Shown here piece after piece: positions 41,845-51,739 of a stretch of 64,000 nt of DNA. How positions within the stretch are numbered: position 1 is the stretch's first letter; each line of letters begins with the position of its first letter. The notes under the pieces are model-generated. The model did not search any database, was not told the origin of the DNA, and saw nothing but the letters and a program-made list of their open reading frames with translations. Source of the stretch: Kordiimonas lipolytica (lineage in GTDB: Bacteria > Pseudomonadota > Alphaproteobacteria > Sphingomonadales > Kordiimonadaceae); assembly GCF_001550065.1 (NCBI RefSeq), contig NZ_LRUB01000007.1, positions 62,001 to 126,000 on the forward strand, read 5' to 3'. Made by a program: the position numbers and the translations under genes.

Positions 41845-43326
41845 GTGGGGGCTTTCTCCGGCAATATCCGAATATTCCGGCTCTTCTTACTTGGTGCCTT
41901 GGCTTTATGCCTGGGTGCCGAGTTAGGTGCCCTACACGCCCAGCATATCTGGTTCGACCCTAGGGTAGAGGCCAAACTGGCTTTTTCCGATAATTCTCTG
42001 CTGAGTGAAGGAAACAGGCAGGCTGACACGGTGCTGAACTTTGCGCCCGGCCTTAATACCCGCATAGAGGGACGAAAACTTCGCGGTGCACTCGACTATT
42101 CCTACGACTATCTCCGCTTTTTGTCGGACGGATCGTCGGAAAGCCGACACAATCTTTTCGGCACTTTTGATATGGATGTTTGGGAAGATCATCTTACAGT
42201 CAACAGTCGCGCCAGCTTGCGGCAGGTGTTTCTGGACCGGGGTGGCAGCCTTTCCAAAAGCATCGCCAATAAAAGCACCAATCGGCGACTGGTGCAGAGC
42301 TATACAGGCAGTGCAATCCTGAAAGGTACAGTTCGGAACTATGCCGACTGGCGCATAAGTTACCGGTATGGACTGACCCTCAGCCCTGCAGACAACTTGG
42401 CGGATGAAACTATCACTACAAACTTCTCGGACACACAGACCCACGAAGTGCGTGCGTCCATTGGTTCGGGACAGCGGTTCAATAACTTGGAGTGGCGGCT
42501 TTATGCCAGCAGCCAGCGAAGTCAGCGCAGCCTGGATGTCAATGATTTCCGAACAGAAAGTGCAGGCGCAGAACTTCAGTTGAAGTTTAATCGGCATTTT
42601 TCGCTTATTGGCTCTCTCGGCTATGCCCAGAACGGCTTGCAAACACAGGCGCTGGCGGTTGATGGCATGTCCTGGGAGACAGGCTTTCGGCTAACACCGG
42701 GAAGCAAACTTGACCTTACCATGAAGCTGGGGAAAGAAGGCAATCGGACTAAGTGGTATGGTCGCCTGCAGCATTTCTTCTCGGTGCGCCTGGATTTGGT
42801 TGCCAGTTACACGGATACCATCACCTCCAATGCAATTGTCCTCAACGATACGTTGCAGTCGCTGCAGTTTGATCCGTCGCGTGGCATTATCGACACACAA
42901 GGGCTGCCGGTGGATGAAACGGACCCGAGTTTTTCCTTGTCAGATGTGGATTTTCGTCGCCGGAACGCCAGCGCTGTCCTGACATGGCGGCACAAGCGAT
43001 CTCAGCTATATCTGAACGGTAACATGGAGTGGCGGACCTTTGATGATAATTCAGGTACAGCCTCATCTTGGGGTGTTTCCACTGGCTTTAAAAGGCAGGT
43101 GAATAAAAACACTGATTTATCCGGAACAATAAGTTATCGTCGCAGTAGATTTGAGGACGGAGTTCGGGTAGATAATTATTTTGTGGGCAGCTTGGATTGG
43201 TCAAAGCGCGTATCTAAGTATTTTACCTTCTCGGTGAATGCGAGTCATAGCCAGAGGCAGTCGAATGAGCAGGGCTCGGACTTAATGGAAAATGCGTTGA
43301 CCCTGTATCTAAGAGGGACGTTTTAA
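41845..43326 (+). CDS. PEP-CTERM system outer-membrane beta-barrel protein
   Basis: 493 aa with a GTG start behind AGGGGAA. A signal peptide (about 8-33, ending LHAQ) is followed by alternating beta strands to a C-terminal aromatic residue (YLRGTF), the usual mark of outer-membrane barrels. It matches the TIGR03016-type family of PEP-CTERM loci. Likely the outer-membrane exit for the polysaccharide; role inferred. Neighbours: kinase 12 bases upstream, ATPase 6 bases downstream. Confidence 0.87.
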   Translation: MGAFSGNIRIFRLFLLGALALCLGAELGALHAQHIWFDPRVEAKLAFSDNSLLSEGNRQADTVLNFAPGLNTRIEGRKLRGALDYSYDYLRFLSDGSSESRHNLFGTFDMDVWEDHLTVNSRASLRQVFLDRGGSLSKSIANKSTNRRLVQSYTGSAILKGTVRNYADWRISYRYGLTLSPADNLADETITTNFSDTQTHEVRASIGSGQRFNNLEWRLYASSQRSQRSLDVNDFRTESAGAELQLKFNRHFSLIGSLGYAQNGLQTQALAVDGMSWETGFRLTPGSKLDLTMKLGKEGNRTKWYGRLQHFFSVRLDLVASYTDTITSNAIVLNDTLQSLQFDPSRGIIDTQGLPVDETDPSFSLSDVDFRRRNASAVLTWRHKRSQLYLNGNMEWRTFDDNSGTASSWGVSTGFKRQVNKNTDLSGTISYRRSRFEDGVRVDNYFVGSLDWSKRVSKYFTFSVNASHSQRQSNEQGSDLMENALTLYLRGTF

Positions 43327-43332
43327 GGCGGT

Positions 43333-44421
43333 ATGTACGAAAGTTTTTACAATTTGCAGGGGCGTCCGTTTCAGCTGACGCCGGATCCTCGCTTTTATTT
43401 CAGTTCGCGCACTCATAAGAAGGCGATGGCTTACCTCACCTATGGTTTGAACCAGGGGGAAGGCTTCATTATCGTGACCGGTGACATTGGTACCGGTAAA
43501 ACTACACTTGTGCGGCACCTCTTTGAGACGTTGGACCGTAACGAGTTTATCGCGGCAATGATCGTAAGCACCCAACTGAGCGCCGAGGACCTTTTGCGTA
43601 GCGTTGTGGCAGCGTTCGGCCTGGATGCTCAGGCGGAAGACAAAGGCCAACTGCTGGCAAGGCTAGAAAAGTATCTGCGGGAACAGTTCCAGATGGGGCG
43701 CCGTGCGCTTCTAGTGGTTGACGAGGCGCAGAATCTGTCCAACGCAGCACTGGAAGAGATGCGTATGCTTTCAAACTTCCAGGAAGGTGACAAGGCTCTG
43801 CTCCAGAGCTTTCTGGTTGGTCAGCCGGAATTTCGCGAACGTATCTTCTCTGCCCCTGAACTGGAGCAGCTCCGACAGCGTGTGATCGCGACCCACCATC
43901 TTGAGCCGATGGAAGAGGAAGAGCTCGCAGGCTATATCGAGCACCGGCTTCGCCTGGTCGGTTGGGACAATGACCCTTGCTTCACGGCTGATGCAGTTGA
44001 GGCCATTTATCAACACAGTGCTGGTGTGCCCCGGCGCCTGAACACCCTTTGTTCGCGGATCCTGCTTTATGGTGCGCTTGAAGAAATTCACACCGTAGAT
44101 GCTGAAACGGTAGACGCTGTAATTGCTGATATGGCCAGCGATACAAGGCAGGTTACGCCGACATCTTCAGCTATTCATCGGCCCGCTACTGCGCCCGTCA
44201 ATCTGCAGAATGATCCTTCAGTCCCGCTTGAGAGATCGGGGGGCAGTGGTGCCAAAGAGTCTTCTTCCGGAAAGTCCGCAGAAAAGGACAAAGAGAAGGA
44301 AGAGATGCAGGACCGTATCAACCAGCTCGAGAATATGATGAAGTCGCAGGACGAAACCCTGAAGCAACTGACCAGCCTCATGGCTCAGTTGGCTGGTGGC
44401 GGTGAAAAGGATGACAAGTAA
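43333..44421 (+). CDS. XrtA/PEP-CTERM system ATPase (ExeA-like AAA)
   Basis: AAA+ ATPase of the GspA/ExeA type: MYESFYNLQGRPFQLTPDP start, Walker A GDIGTGKTT (about 51-59), Walker B LLVVDEAQNLS (about 126-136). The C-terminal third is charged and coiled coil-like (about 290-362). 362 aa. Overlaps the deacetylase start by 11 bases. A role in secretion or assembly is inferred from homologues in the same locus type. Confidence 0.9.
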   Translation: MYESFYNLQGRPFQLTPDPRFYFSSRTHKKAMAYLTYGLNQGEGFIIVTGDIGTGKTTLVRHLFETLDRNEFIAAMIVSTQLSAEDLLRSVVAAFGLDAQAEDKGQLLARLEKYLREQFQMGRRALLVVDEAQNLSNAALEEMRMLSNFQEGDKALLQSFLVGQPEFRERIFSAPELEQLRQRVIATHHLEPMEEEELAGYIEHRLRLVGWDNDPCFTADAVEAIYQHSAGVPRRLNTLCSRILLYGALEEIHTVDAETVDAVIADMASDTRQVTPTSSAIHRPATAPVNLQNDPSVPLERSGGSGAKESSSGKSAEKDKEKEEMQDRINQLENMMKSQDETLKQLTSLMAQLAGGGEKDDK

Positions 44422-45334
44422 GGCTACATCTGTCCTTACGTCGATTGAGCCAGTGGCGACCGGCATCAAATTTGGTGACCGGTCTGCTTTTACCGTTGAT
44501 GTTGAAGAATGGTTCCAGGTTGGTGCGTTTGAGAATACGCTGCACCGTGACGAATGGCATGGCCTTGAAAGTCGCGTGGAACACCAAACCCACAATGTCT
44601 TAAAACTTCTTGATGCCCACGGCGTAAAGGGAACCTTCTTTTGTCTGGGGTGGGTGGTGGAACGCCATCCTTTGCTTATTACCGCCATCCACGAAGCTGG
44701 ACACGAAGTGGCGTGCCACGGCCGAGACCACAAGCGCCTTTTTACCATGACGCGTGACCAGTTTCTTGAGGACGTAGCTGGGGCCAAGGCCCAGCTTGAA
44801 GATGCGACAGGCGCGCCAGTGACTGGATATCGAGCCCCCAGCTTTTCGCTGACGCCGGATGTATGGTGGGCCTATGAATGCCTGGAAGAACTTGGCTTTC
44901 GCTATAGCTCGAGCCTCTATCCAGTCCATCATGATCATTATGGTATGCCGGAGGCGCCGCGGCGGCCGTTCTGGCCTGTTGGCAAGGGCCGAATTCTGGA
45001 AGTGCCGATGAGCGTCTATCATCTTGGCCGGGCATGGCCTGCGTCAGGGGGCGGCTATTTCCGCCTGCTACCGTATTTCCTAGGCAAAGGGCTTTTCAGC
45101 GGCAGTGCCGGCCAAACCGGCCTGCCAGGTGTCTTTTATATGCATCCCTGGGAAATGGACCCTGATCAGCCCTATGTTGCAGATGCGCCGCTCTTGTCAC
45201 GGTTCAGGCACTATACGAACCAAAGCCGCATGGCCAGAAAGGTGGGGCGCTTCTGTGACAGCCGTCCGTGGGGGCGCATGGATGAAATTTTTGGTGTTGC
45301 CTTCACGGAAGAGGGCAAGGCTGGCAGCCAATGA
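44411..45334 (+). CDS. XrtA-system polysaccharide deacetylase
   Basis: NodB-type deacetylase of PEP-CTERM loci. FTVDVEEWF (about 27-35) contains the metal-binding Asp-Val-Glu; GTFFCLGW (75-82) and ACHGRDHKR (about 100-108) carry the His ligands; YRAPSFSLTP (about 137-146) the Arg. The C-terminal extension (to HPWEMDPDQP) fits DUF3473. ATG 44411 lies inside the end of the ATPase gene; a GTG 15 bases upstream is also in frame. 307 aa, no signal peptide, so it may act on lipid-linked units in the cytoplasm. Confidence 0.9.
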   Translation: MTSKATSVLTSIEPVATGIKFGDRSAFTVDVEEWFQVGAFENTLHRDEWHGLESRVEHQTHNVLKLLDAHGVKGTFFCLGWVVERHPLLITAIHEAGHEVACHGRDHKRLFTMTRDQFLEDVAGAKAQLEDATGAPVTGYRAPSFSLTPDVWWAYECLEELGFRYSSSLYPVHHDHYGMPEAPRRPFWPVGKGRILEVPMSVYHLGRAWPASGGGYFRLLPYFLGKGLFSGSAGQTGLPGVFYMHPWEMDPDQPYVADAPLLSRFRHYTNQSRMARKVGRFCDSRPWGRMDEIFGVAFTEEGKAGSQ

Positions 45335-46377
45335 CAGTCCGCGTTAGACAACTTGATACTGCAGCGGTTGCGCCATGGGACGAATTCGTTGAAGCGCACC
45401 CTGATGGAACCTTTTGTCACCGCGCTGGCTGGAAACAGGTCATTGAAGACGGGGCAGGGCACGAAAGCCCATTCCTTATCGCAGAGCAGGACGGGGCGAT
45501 TGTCGGCGTATTGCCACTTACGCTTAGGCTTAGTCTATTGTTCGGCAAACTGGCAACATCGACCATGTTTGGTGTTTATGGTGGCCCGCTGGCGGTCAAT
45601 GACGAAGCATATCAGGCGCTGGACGAGGCGGCCTGGAAGCTCGCGCGTGACGCCGGATGCGATACGCTTGAATATCGTACACTGCGTGCGCGCCACCAAG
45701 GTGAGCCCGACTGGCAGACGGCAAGCGGAAAAGCCGCAACCTTTATCAAGGACATCGTGCCCGGCGACGAGCAGGAAATGCTCCTGCAGATTCCGCGCAA
45801 ACAACGGGCCGTTGTCCGGAAATCACTTAAGCATGGCCTTGTAAGTGATTGGAGTTCAGTTGTTTCTGAGTTTTATGATCTCTATGCCTATTCAGTTCAT
45901 GGCCTCGGCACGCCTGTATTTCCGAAGGCACTATTTCAGGCATTCAAGGCGGTGTTTGGTGACGATGTGCTGATTCAGATCATCCGTGATGGAGATGGTT
46001 TAGGCGTAGCAAGCCTGATGAGCTTCCGCACCAAAGATACCATATTGCCTTTTTACGCCGGAAGCAGTGCGCATGCACGCGGCCTGGCAGCACATGATTT
46101 CATGTATTTTGACCTGATGAAGAAAGCCGTCGCGGACGGTCATGCAAAGTTCGATTTTGGTCGTAGCAAAGTGGGAACGGGGCCATATAATTTCAAGAAA
46201 AACTGGGGTTTTGAGCCCACACCGCTTGAATATGAATACCGTCTGGCTCCTGGTGCAAGCATCCCCAATATGTCGCCGCAAAACCGCAAGTTCAGCCTTC
46301 TGATTGCTGCCTGGAAGCGTCTGCCCCTCGGTTTGGCAAACTTGATTGGTCCGCCGGTGGCAAGGCATCTGGGGTAG
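45331..46377 (+). CDS. FemAB-like acyltransferase of the XrtA system
   Basis: GNAT/FemAB-fold protein, 348 aa. It has the FCHRAGWKQVIEDG start and the C-terminal FDFGRSKVGTGPYNFKKNWGFEPTPLEYEY segment of the PEP-CTERM FemAB family. Start overlaps the deacetylase stop as ATGA. It probably adds an amino acid or acyl group to the polymer or its lipid carrier; substrate unknown. Confidence 0.88.
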   Translation: MTVRVRQLDTAAVAPWDEFVEAHPDGTFCHRAGWKQVIEDGAGHESPFLIAEQDGAIVGVLPLTLRLSLLFGKLATSTMFGVYGGPLAVNDEAYQALDEAAWKLARDAGCDTLEYRTLRARHQGEPDWQTASGKAATFIKDIVPGDEQEMLLQIPRKQRAVVRKSLKHGLVSDWSSVVSEFYDLYAYSVHGLGTPVFPKALFQAFKAVFGDDVLIQIIRDGDGLGVASLMSFRTKDTILPFYAGSSAHARGLAAHDFMYFDLMKKAVADGHAKFDFGRSKVGTGPYNFKKNWGFEPTPLEYEYRLAPGASIPNMSPQNRKFSLLIAAWKRLPLGLANLIGPPVARHLG

Positions 46378-46382
46378 CGCAT

Positions 46383-47600
46383 ATGGCACGAATACTTTTC
46401 CTCGCGCACCGTATTCCTTATCCGCCTAATAAAGGCGACAAGATCAGGTCATGGCATTTTCTTGAGCATTTGCTTGAAAAGCATGAGGTGCATCTGGCCT
46501 TTTATGTGGATCAGCCCAGGGACCTGGTGCACATAGACTTTCTTCACACTAAGGTCAAAAGTCTTTGCTACCACTATGTCAGCCGATTATCGCAGTTTGC
46601 GGGCGCGGCCCTTGGGCTGTTAACCGCGCGGCCCATGACACTTGCGGCCTATCCGAAGCGTAAGTTGAAGGCCTATGTGGACGACCTGTTTGCCAGGGAC
46701 GAGATCGACCTTGTTTTCCTGTTTTCAGGCGCGGTCGCACCGCTGATTGCCGATAAGCCAGAAAGGGTGCCGGTGATTGCCGACCTTGTGGACGTGGACA
46801 GTGACAAGTGGGCCGCTTATGCCGCGCAGCATAGCTTCCCAATGTCCTGGGTTTACGCCAGGGAAGCCCGCTTGTTGTTCCGCTTCGAAGCGTCAGTCGC
46901 GGAGGCTGCGTCAGCGACCACTTTTGTAAGTGAGGCCGAGGCCGCTTTGTTCCGCAGCAAACTTCCGACCACAAGCAGGGCGCGGGTCTGTCATATCAAC
47001 AACGGGGTGGACCTGAAGGCTTTCGATCCAAAGCGCTTCCAGGATACTGCAGTGGCACCGCAAACTGTCATCTTCACAGGCGCGATGGACTATCAGCCCA
47101 ATGTTGAAGCAGTGGAGTGGTTTGTCACCAATGTCTGGCCATCTGTGTGCAGGTCGGTGCCGGAGGCCCGGTTCCTGATTGCAGGCGCGCCGGTCCATCC
47201 AAGGGTTCAGGCTTTGGCCGAAAACTCGAACGTGTCGGTGCTTGGTTTTGTGGATGACATGGCCGAAACCATCGCCGGGACAGGCATTGTCGTCGCGCCG
47301 CTTCTGACTGCGCGCGGCGTGCAAAACAAGGTGCTGGAGGGCATGGCCATGGGGAAAGCCGTTGTAGCAACCCCTGCGGCCAAGGAAGGTATCGAAGCGG
47401 AAGAGGGCAAGCATCTGCTGGTGGCGGATGGAGCAGATGGGTTAGGCAGTGCAATCATCAGTCTTTTGTGCAATCCAGACGATGCAGCCAGACTTGGAGC
47501 TTTTGCCCGCGTCCATATGGAAACTCATTATGGCTGGTCCAGGACACTTGCCGAGCTCGACGTGCTTATTGCCGAGGTTTGCCAGAAGGACGTTGGCTGA
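46383..47600 (+). CDS. XrtA-system glycosyltransferase (TIGR03087-type)
   Basis: GT-B glycosyltransferase, 405 aa. It starts RILFLAHRIPYPPNKGDKIRSWHFLEHLL, typical of the PEP-CTERM stp1-like family; the C-terminal donor site is VAPLLTARGVQNKVLEGMAMGKAVVATPAAKEGIEA (about 300-336). It ends on the TGATG that starts exosortase. Adds a hexose to the growing unit; which one is unknown. Confidence 0.9.
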   Translation: MARILFLAHRIPYPPNKGDKIRSWHFLEHLLEKHEVHLAFYVDQPRDLVHIDFLHTKVKSLCYHYVSRLSQFAGAALGLLTARPMTLAAYPKRKLKAYVDDLFARDEIDLVFLFSGAVAPLIADKPERVPVIADLVDVDSDKWAAYAAQHSFPMSWVYAREARLLFRFEASVAEAASATTFVSEAEAALFRSKLPTTSRARVCHINNGVDLKAFDPKRFQDTAVAPQTVIFTGAMDYQPNVEAVEWFVTNVWPSVCRSVPEARFLIAGAPVHPRVQALAENSNVSVLGFVDDMAETIAGTGIVVAPLLTARGVQNKVLEGMAMGKAVVATPAAKEGIEAEEGKHLLVADGADGLGSAIISLLCNPDDAARLGAFARVHMETHYGWSRTLAELDVLIAEVCQKDVG

Positions 47601-49138
47601 TGGCGGCAGAGGTACGCAAAAACCTTGCTGTTCTTGGGGCAGGACTGCTCCTTCTGGTTGTTGCCTGGTTTGACACCCTTCGCCATCTGGCTACATTGGT
47701 CTGGACGGTTGATATTTTCAGTCACGGCATCTGGGTGCCTCTTGTCAGTCTGTGGCTGATCTGGCGGGAACGAAGCAGACTGGACAAAGTGCCCGTAAGC
47801 TTCTGGTGGCCGGGTGCCGTAGGGCTGATGTTTGTTGCTAGCCTTTGGCTGCTGGGCGGAGCCGCGGAAGCAAAGATAGTGCAGCATTTAGCTTTCGTCG
47901 GAGCTATTCAGTTTCTTGTGCTTGCAACATTGGGGCCGCAACTCTACCGGGGCATCCTTTTCCCAATGCTGTTTTTGTTTGCCATAGTTCCATTTGGCAG
48001 TGCACTGGTGGCGCCGCTGCAGGTATTTACGGCAAAGATTGTTATCTGGGCCTTAAAGCTTACAGGGATAGGGCATCAGGCTGATGGCGTATTGATCCAG
48101 CTGTCGTCCGGTATCTTTGAGGTTGCAGCGGCCTGCGCAGGCGTGAAGTTTCTGTTTTCAAGCCTTATCACTGGCATTTTATTGTGTCGGTTGGCATTCA
48201 AAAGTTGGCGACGGCGTGTCCTGATGCTGGTGGCGTCCATTATCGTGCCCATTATTGCCAATGCTGTGAGGGTTTATGGCACCTTGCTGATCGCCGAGGC
48301 TACGGACAGTTCTTTTGCCAAGGATGTTGATCATATCGTCTATGGCTGGGGGTTCCTGAGCGCGGTACTGATTATTCTGATCGCGGCAGCTTACCGGTTT
48401 TCCGATTTGAATGATGAGATTGAAAGAGCGGACACGCGGATCGAGGCGCGGGGTGAGAGCGAACAGTCAGAACTGTTCGGGCTGATTGCCGTTGTACTGA
48501 GCCTGCTCGCAGTACTGTCGTCCGGACTTTGGCTGCCTGCCGGAGGACAGGCTAAACTTTCCTGCTTGCCGGATATGCAGGTTGTTAGCTGCGAAGACTG
48601 CGGCGTCCGACAATTGGCTGTGGGTCATCAGCCGAATTGGATTGACATACCGAAAGCTGATGTCTCATCGCCTTGGCTGTACCGGCTGGAGGCTGACACG
48701 GTATTTGGTGTCTCGGCGTTTTTTTTGCCTGACAGGGCTGGGCACCGGCTGGCATCGCCGGTGGCTGTAACCTTCGAAAAGGGCTGGAGCCTCTTTTACG
48801 GACAGGGCCTTAGCAGCCAGGCAATTGGTCGTGCTGTTTTTGAGGAAACGGCTCTGTATGGCGATGGTCGAAAACGTCTTGTCTGGCGCACTTATTATGT
48901 TGGTGGCCGTTTTTATGGCTCGGCCCTCAAGGCGAAATTAGCTCTTGCTTTACAGCGGTTGCAGGGGAGGCCTGTGATAGGGCAAATGCTTGTAGCCGCG
49001 ACAGAATTCCCATCGACACCAGAGCATGCGAGGGCTATCCTATCCAAGTTTTTCAGCACTTTGACGCCCGAACGCTTCCTGTTCAGCGTTGATCCGACTG
49101 GTCGGGAAAAGACTTTATGTGTGGCATCACCGGAATAA
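47600..49138 (+). CDS. xrtA: Exosortase A fused to EpsI domain
   Basis: Integral membrane cysteine protease/transpeptidase that cleaves PEP-CTERM proteins. About eight membrane helices in residues 10-300 carry the catalytic triad: C179 (VAAACAGVK), R224 (NAVRVYG) and H245 (DHIVYGW). The C-terminal part (about 310-512) is the EpsI/DUF3485 domain, fused as is usual for XrtA. ATG 47600 overlaps the preceding stop as TGATG; an upstream frame from 47468 is spurious. It overlaps the next gene by 22 bases. A visible substrate is the protein at 27863-30310. Confidence 0.95.
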   Translation: MAAEVRKNLAVLGAGLLLLVVAWFDTLRHLATLVWTVDIFSHGIWVPLVSLWLIWRERSRLDKVPVSFWWPGAVGLMFVASLWLLGGAAEAKIVQHLAFVGAIQFLVLATLGPQLYRGILFPMLFLFAIVPFGSALVAPLQVFTAKIVIWALKLTGIGHQADGVLIQLSSGIFEVAAACAGVKFLFSSLITGILLCRLAFKSWRRRVLMLVASIIVPIIANAVRVYGTLLIAEATDSSFAKDVDHIVYGWGFLSAVLIILIAAAYRFSDLNDEIERADTRIEARGESEQSELFGLIAVVLSLLAVLSSGLWLPAGGQAKLSCLPDMQVVSCEDCGVRQLAVGHQPNWIDIPKADVSSPWLYRLEADTVFGVSAFFLPDRAGHRLASPVAVTFEKGWSLFYGQGLSSQAIGRAVFEETALYGDGRKRLVWRTYYVGGRFYGSALKAKLALALQRLQGRPVIGQMLVAATEFPSTPEHARAILSKFFSTLTPERFLFSVDPTGREKTLCVASPE

Positions 49139-51009
49139 TCACGACGGCTCAGACCCGCATCGACCAGGCAGGGGTTCGCCGAATGACGGAGAGCATCCTT
49201 CACAGGGGCCCCGATGACAATGGCTATTTTTGGGGCAATCAGGTTGCTTTTGGCCATTGCAGGCTTTCGATCATCGATGCTGCGGGCGGCCGTCAGCCCA
49301 TGCTCAGCGCAGATGAGGGCGTGGTCCTGACCTACAATGGTGAAATCTATAACTTCCAGTTCCTGCGAAGGGAACTGGAGGGCTTGGGCCACAGCTTTAA
49401 GACAGAATGCGATACGGAAGTCTTGTTGGTTGCCTATCTGGAGTGGGGCGCTGACTGTGTTCACCGGCTTCGAGGCATGTTTGCCTTCGCCATTTGGGAC
49501 AACCGCAAGGGTGAACTGTTCCTGGCGCGCGACCGCCTTGGCATCAAGCCGCTTTATTACGCTAGCCTGCCAGATGGTACCTTCCTGTTTGCCTCTGAAC
49601 TGAAGGCGTTGTTGCAGTATCCGGGGCTGAACCGCCGACTGCGTCTGGATGCCCTAGAGGATTATCTGGCGCTTGGCTATGTGCCGGACCCCAAATCGAT
49701 TCTGGTTGGTGTGGAAAAGCTTCCTCCCGCGCACTGCCTGAGGCTGTCCAAAAATACTGGGAAGTTTGAGCTTTATCGCTACTGGCAGCTGGATATGGTT
49801 ACCCCACCGGTCGTTCATGAAGAGTCCGAAGAGCTGCTGGAACGCCTGGAAGAGGCCGTGAAGCTGCGGATGATCGCAGATGTACCTTTGGGCGCTTTCC
49901 TGTCTGGCGGTATCGATTCAAGCGTCGTTGTTGGCCTGATGAGCCGGAATAATGACAAGCCGGTTGAGACTTGCTCAGTAGGGTCGGATGTCCCGGAATT
50001 CGACGAAAGCGGATATGCCCAGATGGTGGCGGACCATTTTGGCGCCCACCACCGTATGCGATTGATATCAGCCCATGACGCGAGCCTGATCGATGTCATG
50101 GCTGATGTTTATGATGAGCCGTTTGCCGATATGTCTGCCCTACCGACCTACCGGGTCTGCGCCCTGGCGCGGGAAACCGTGAAGGTGGCGCTATCAGGGG
50201 ACGGCGGAGATGAGCTTTTTGGCGGTTACAGGCGGTACCGTTTCCACATGCTGGAGGAACAGTTTCGCAGCGCAATTCCTCAAATGATCAGAAGTGCCAT
50301 ATTTGGCCCTCTCTCCAGGGTTTACCCAAAGATGGACTGGGCACCGCAGTTTATGCGCGCCAAATCCACCTTGGAAGGACTGGCGCGTAATTCAGCACAG
50401 GCATACTTCCAGTCCGTTGCCAAAACACCGGACAGGGACCGGTCAAGGTTGCAGTCTGATCGGATGAAGAAGCAATTGAACGGGTATCATCCCCAGGAAC
50501 GCTTTGAGGAACTGGCGGATCAGATCAAGGGCGCGCATCCGCTCTCGGTTGTGCAATATATCGATATCAACACCTATTTGCCGGGCGATATCCTGACCAA
50601 GGTAGACAGGGCAAGCATGGCGCATTCTCTTGAAGTGCGCGTGCCGCTTCTGGATCACAAGTTCTTTGAATGGGGCATGCGACTTGGGCCGGAAAGCAGG
50701 ATTGTCGACGGTGAAGGAAAGGCGGCCTTCAAAAGGGCCGCCCGCGGCTTCATCCCGAACGAGATTATCGATCGCCCCAAAAAGGGGTTCAATATCCCAG
50801 CCGGTCAGTGGATGCGTGAAGAGCTGGCGCCAATGCTGGAGGGACTTTGTGAAAGCGAGGTGCTTCTGGATACCGGCCTGATATCGCGTTCCGGGCTCAG
50901 GGCAATGGTGGGTGAGCATCTGGCATCGAAGAGAGACCATCACGCTTCATTGTGGTGTATCCTGATGCTGGATCGCACTTTGGCCAAGCTGGATGCCAGC
51001 CCGGCCTGA
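49117..51009 (+). CDS. XrtA-system amidotransferase (asparagine synthetase-like)
   Basis: Class II glutamine amidotransferase plus asparagine-synthetase domain, 630 aa. N-terminal nucleophile C2 in MCGITGII; synthetase PP-loop SGGIDSSVVVGL (about 265-276); SGDGGDELFGGYRRY (about 360-374). It matches the first amidotransferase of PEP-CTERM loci rather than a housekeeping AsnB, and likely amidates a uronic acid in the polymer. Last gene of the block, ending 12 bases from the convergent phoB gene with no hairpin between. Confidence 0.93.
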   Translation: MCGITGIITTAQTRIDQAGVRRMTESILHRGPDDNGYFWGNQVAFGHCRLSIIDAAGGRQPMLSADEGVVLTYNGEIYNFQFLRRELEGLGHSFKTECDTEVLLVAYLEWGADCVHRLRGMFAFAIWDNRKGELFLARDRLGIKPLYYASLPDGTFLFASELKALLQYPGLNRRLRLDALEDYLALGYVPDPKSILVGVEKLPPAHCLRLSKNTGKFELYRYWQLDMVTPPVVHEESEELLERLEEAVKLRMIADVPLGAFLSGGIDSSVVVGLMSRNNDKPVETCSVGSDVPEFDESGYAQMVADHFGAHHRMRLISAHDASLIDVMADVYDEPFADMSALPTYRVCALARETVKVALSGDGGDELFGGYRRYRFHMLEEQFRSAIPQMIRSAIFGPLSRVYPKMDWAPQFMRAKSTLEGLARNSAQAYFQSVAKTPDRDRSRLQSDRMKKQLNGYHPQERFEELADQIKGAHPLSVVQYIDINTYLPGDILTKVDRASMAHSLEVRVPLLDHKFFEWGMRLGPESRIVDGEGKAAFKRAARGFIPNEIIDRPKKGFNIPAGQWMREELAPMLEGLCESEVLLDTGLISRSGLRAMVGEHLASKRDHHASLWCILMLDRTLAKLDASPA

Positions 51010-51021
51010 AACTGAAGCGCG

Positions 51022-51711
51022 TCAGTTATAGTTGTCGAGGGAATATCCCGCTGAGCGGACAGTGCGGATATAATCCGGGGCATCGTCCACATTGATGGCC
51101 TTGCGCAGGCGGCGGATATGAACATCAACCGTGCGTGGCTCAACATACACATCATGACCCCAGACGCTATCGAGCAGCTGTTCGCGACTGAATACGCGGC
51201 GCGGATTTTCCATAAAGTGGCGCAATAGGCGATATTCGGTTGGGCCAAGCTGGATCGGCTTGCCGCCACGCGTTACGCGGTGAGACACGCTGTCGAGCTT
51301 GATATCCTCGAACGCCAACTCGTGGCCTGCCAGGGCAGGGCGAAGGCGTCGCAGCACAGCCTGGATACGGGCAATCAATTCCTTTGGCGAAAAAGGCTTG
51401 CAGATATAATCATCAGCGCCGGTCTCAAGACCACGGATACGGTCAGGTTCATCTGCCCGTGCCGTCAGCATGATAATTGGGATGTTCTGCGTTTCGGCAT
51501 TACGGCGAAGCTGCCGGCAGATTTCCAGGCCGGAAAGGTTCGGCAGCATCCAGTCCAGTAGGATCAGGTCCGGTGCTTCTTCACTAGCGCGGTAAAGACC
51601 ATCTTCACCATCAGCAACTGCATCAACTTTATAATCGGCGCGCTCGAGATTGTAGCGCACCAGTTCAGTGATGTTTTCGTCGTCTTCAATCAGTAGAATT
51701 CTTGTCTTCAC
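51022..51711 (-). CDS. phoB: Phosphate response regulator PhoB
   Basis: OmpR/PhoB-type regulator: receiver with acidic pocket E9/D10/D11 and phosphoacceptor D53, followed by a winged-helix DNA-binding domain (about 130-229, with VDVHIRRLRKAIN). 229 aa. Start is GTG after GGAGGG. Last gene of phoR-pstSCAB-phoU-phoB. It activates Pho-box promoters under phosphate limitation. Confidence 0.97.
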   Translation of the reverse strand: MKTRILLIEDDENITELVRYNLERADYKVDAVADGEDGLYRASEEAPDLILLDWMLPNLSGLEICRQLRRNAETQNIPIIMLTARADEPDRIRGLETGADDYICKPFSPKELIARIQAVLRRLRPALAGHELAFEDIKLDSVSHRVTRGGKPIQLGPTEYRLLRHFMENPRRVFSREQLLDSVWGHDVYVEPRTVDVHIRRLRKAINVDDAPDYIRTVRSAGYSLDNYN

Positions 51712-51739
51712 AGGAGTGCCCTCCGGATTGTCCTGTTTA

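Noticed and set aside
41932..42642. 236-codon minus-strand ORF
   Set aside because: Antisense to the beta-barrel gene.
47468..47599. Longer N-terminus for exosortase
   Set aside because: It overlaps the glycosyltransferase; ATG 47600 with TGATG coupling gives the normal XrtA start.
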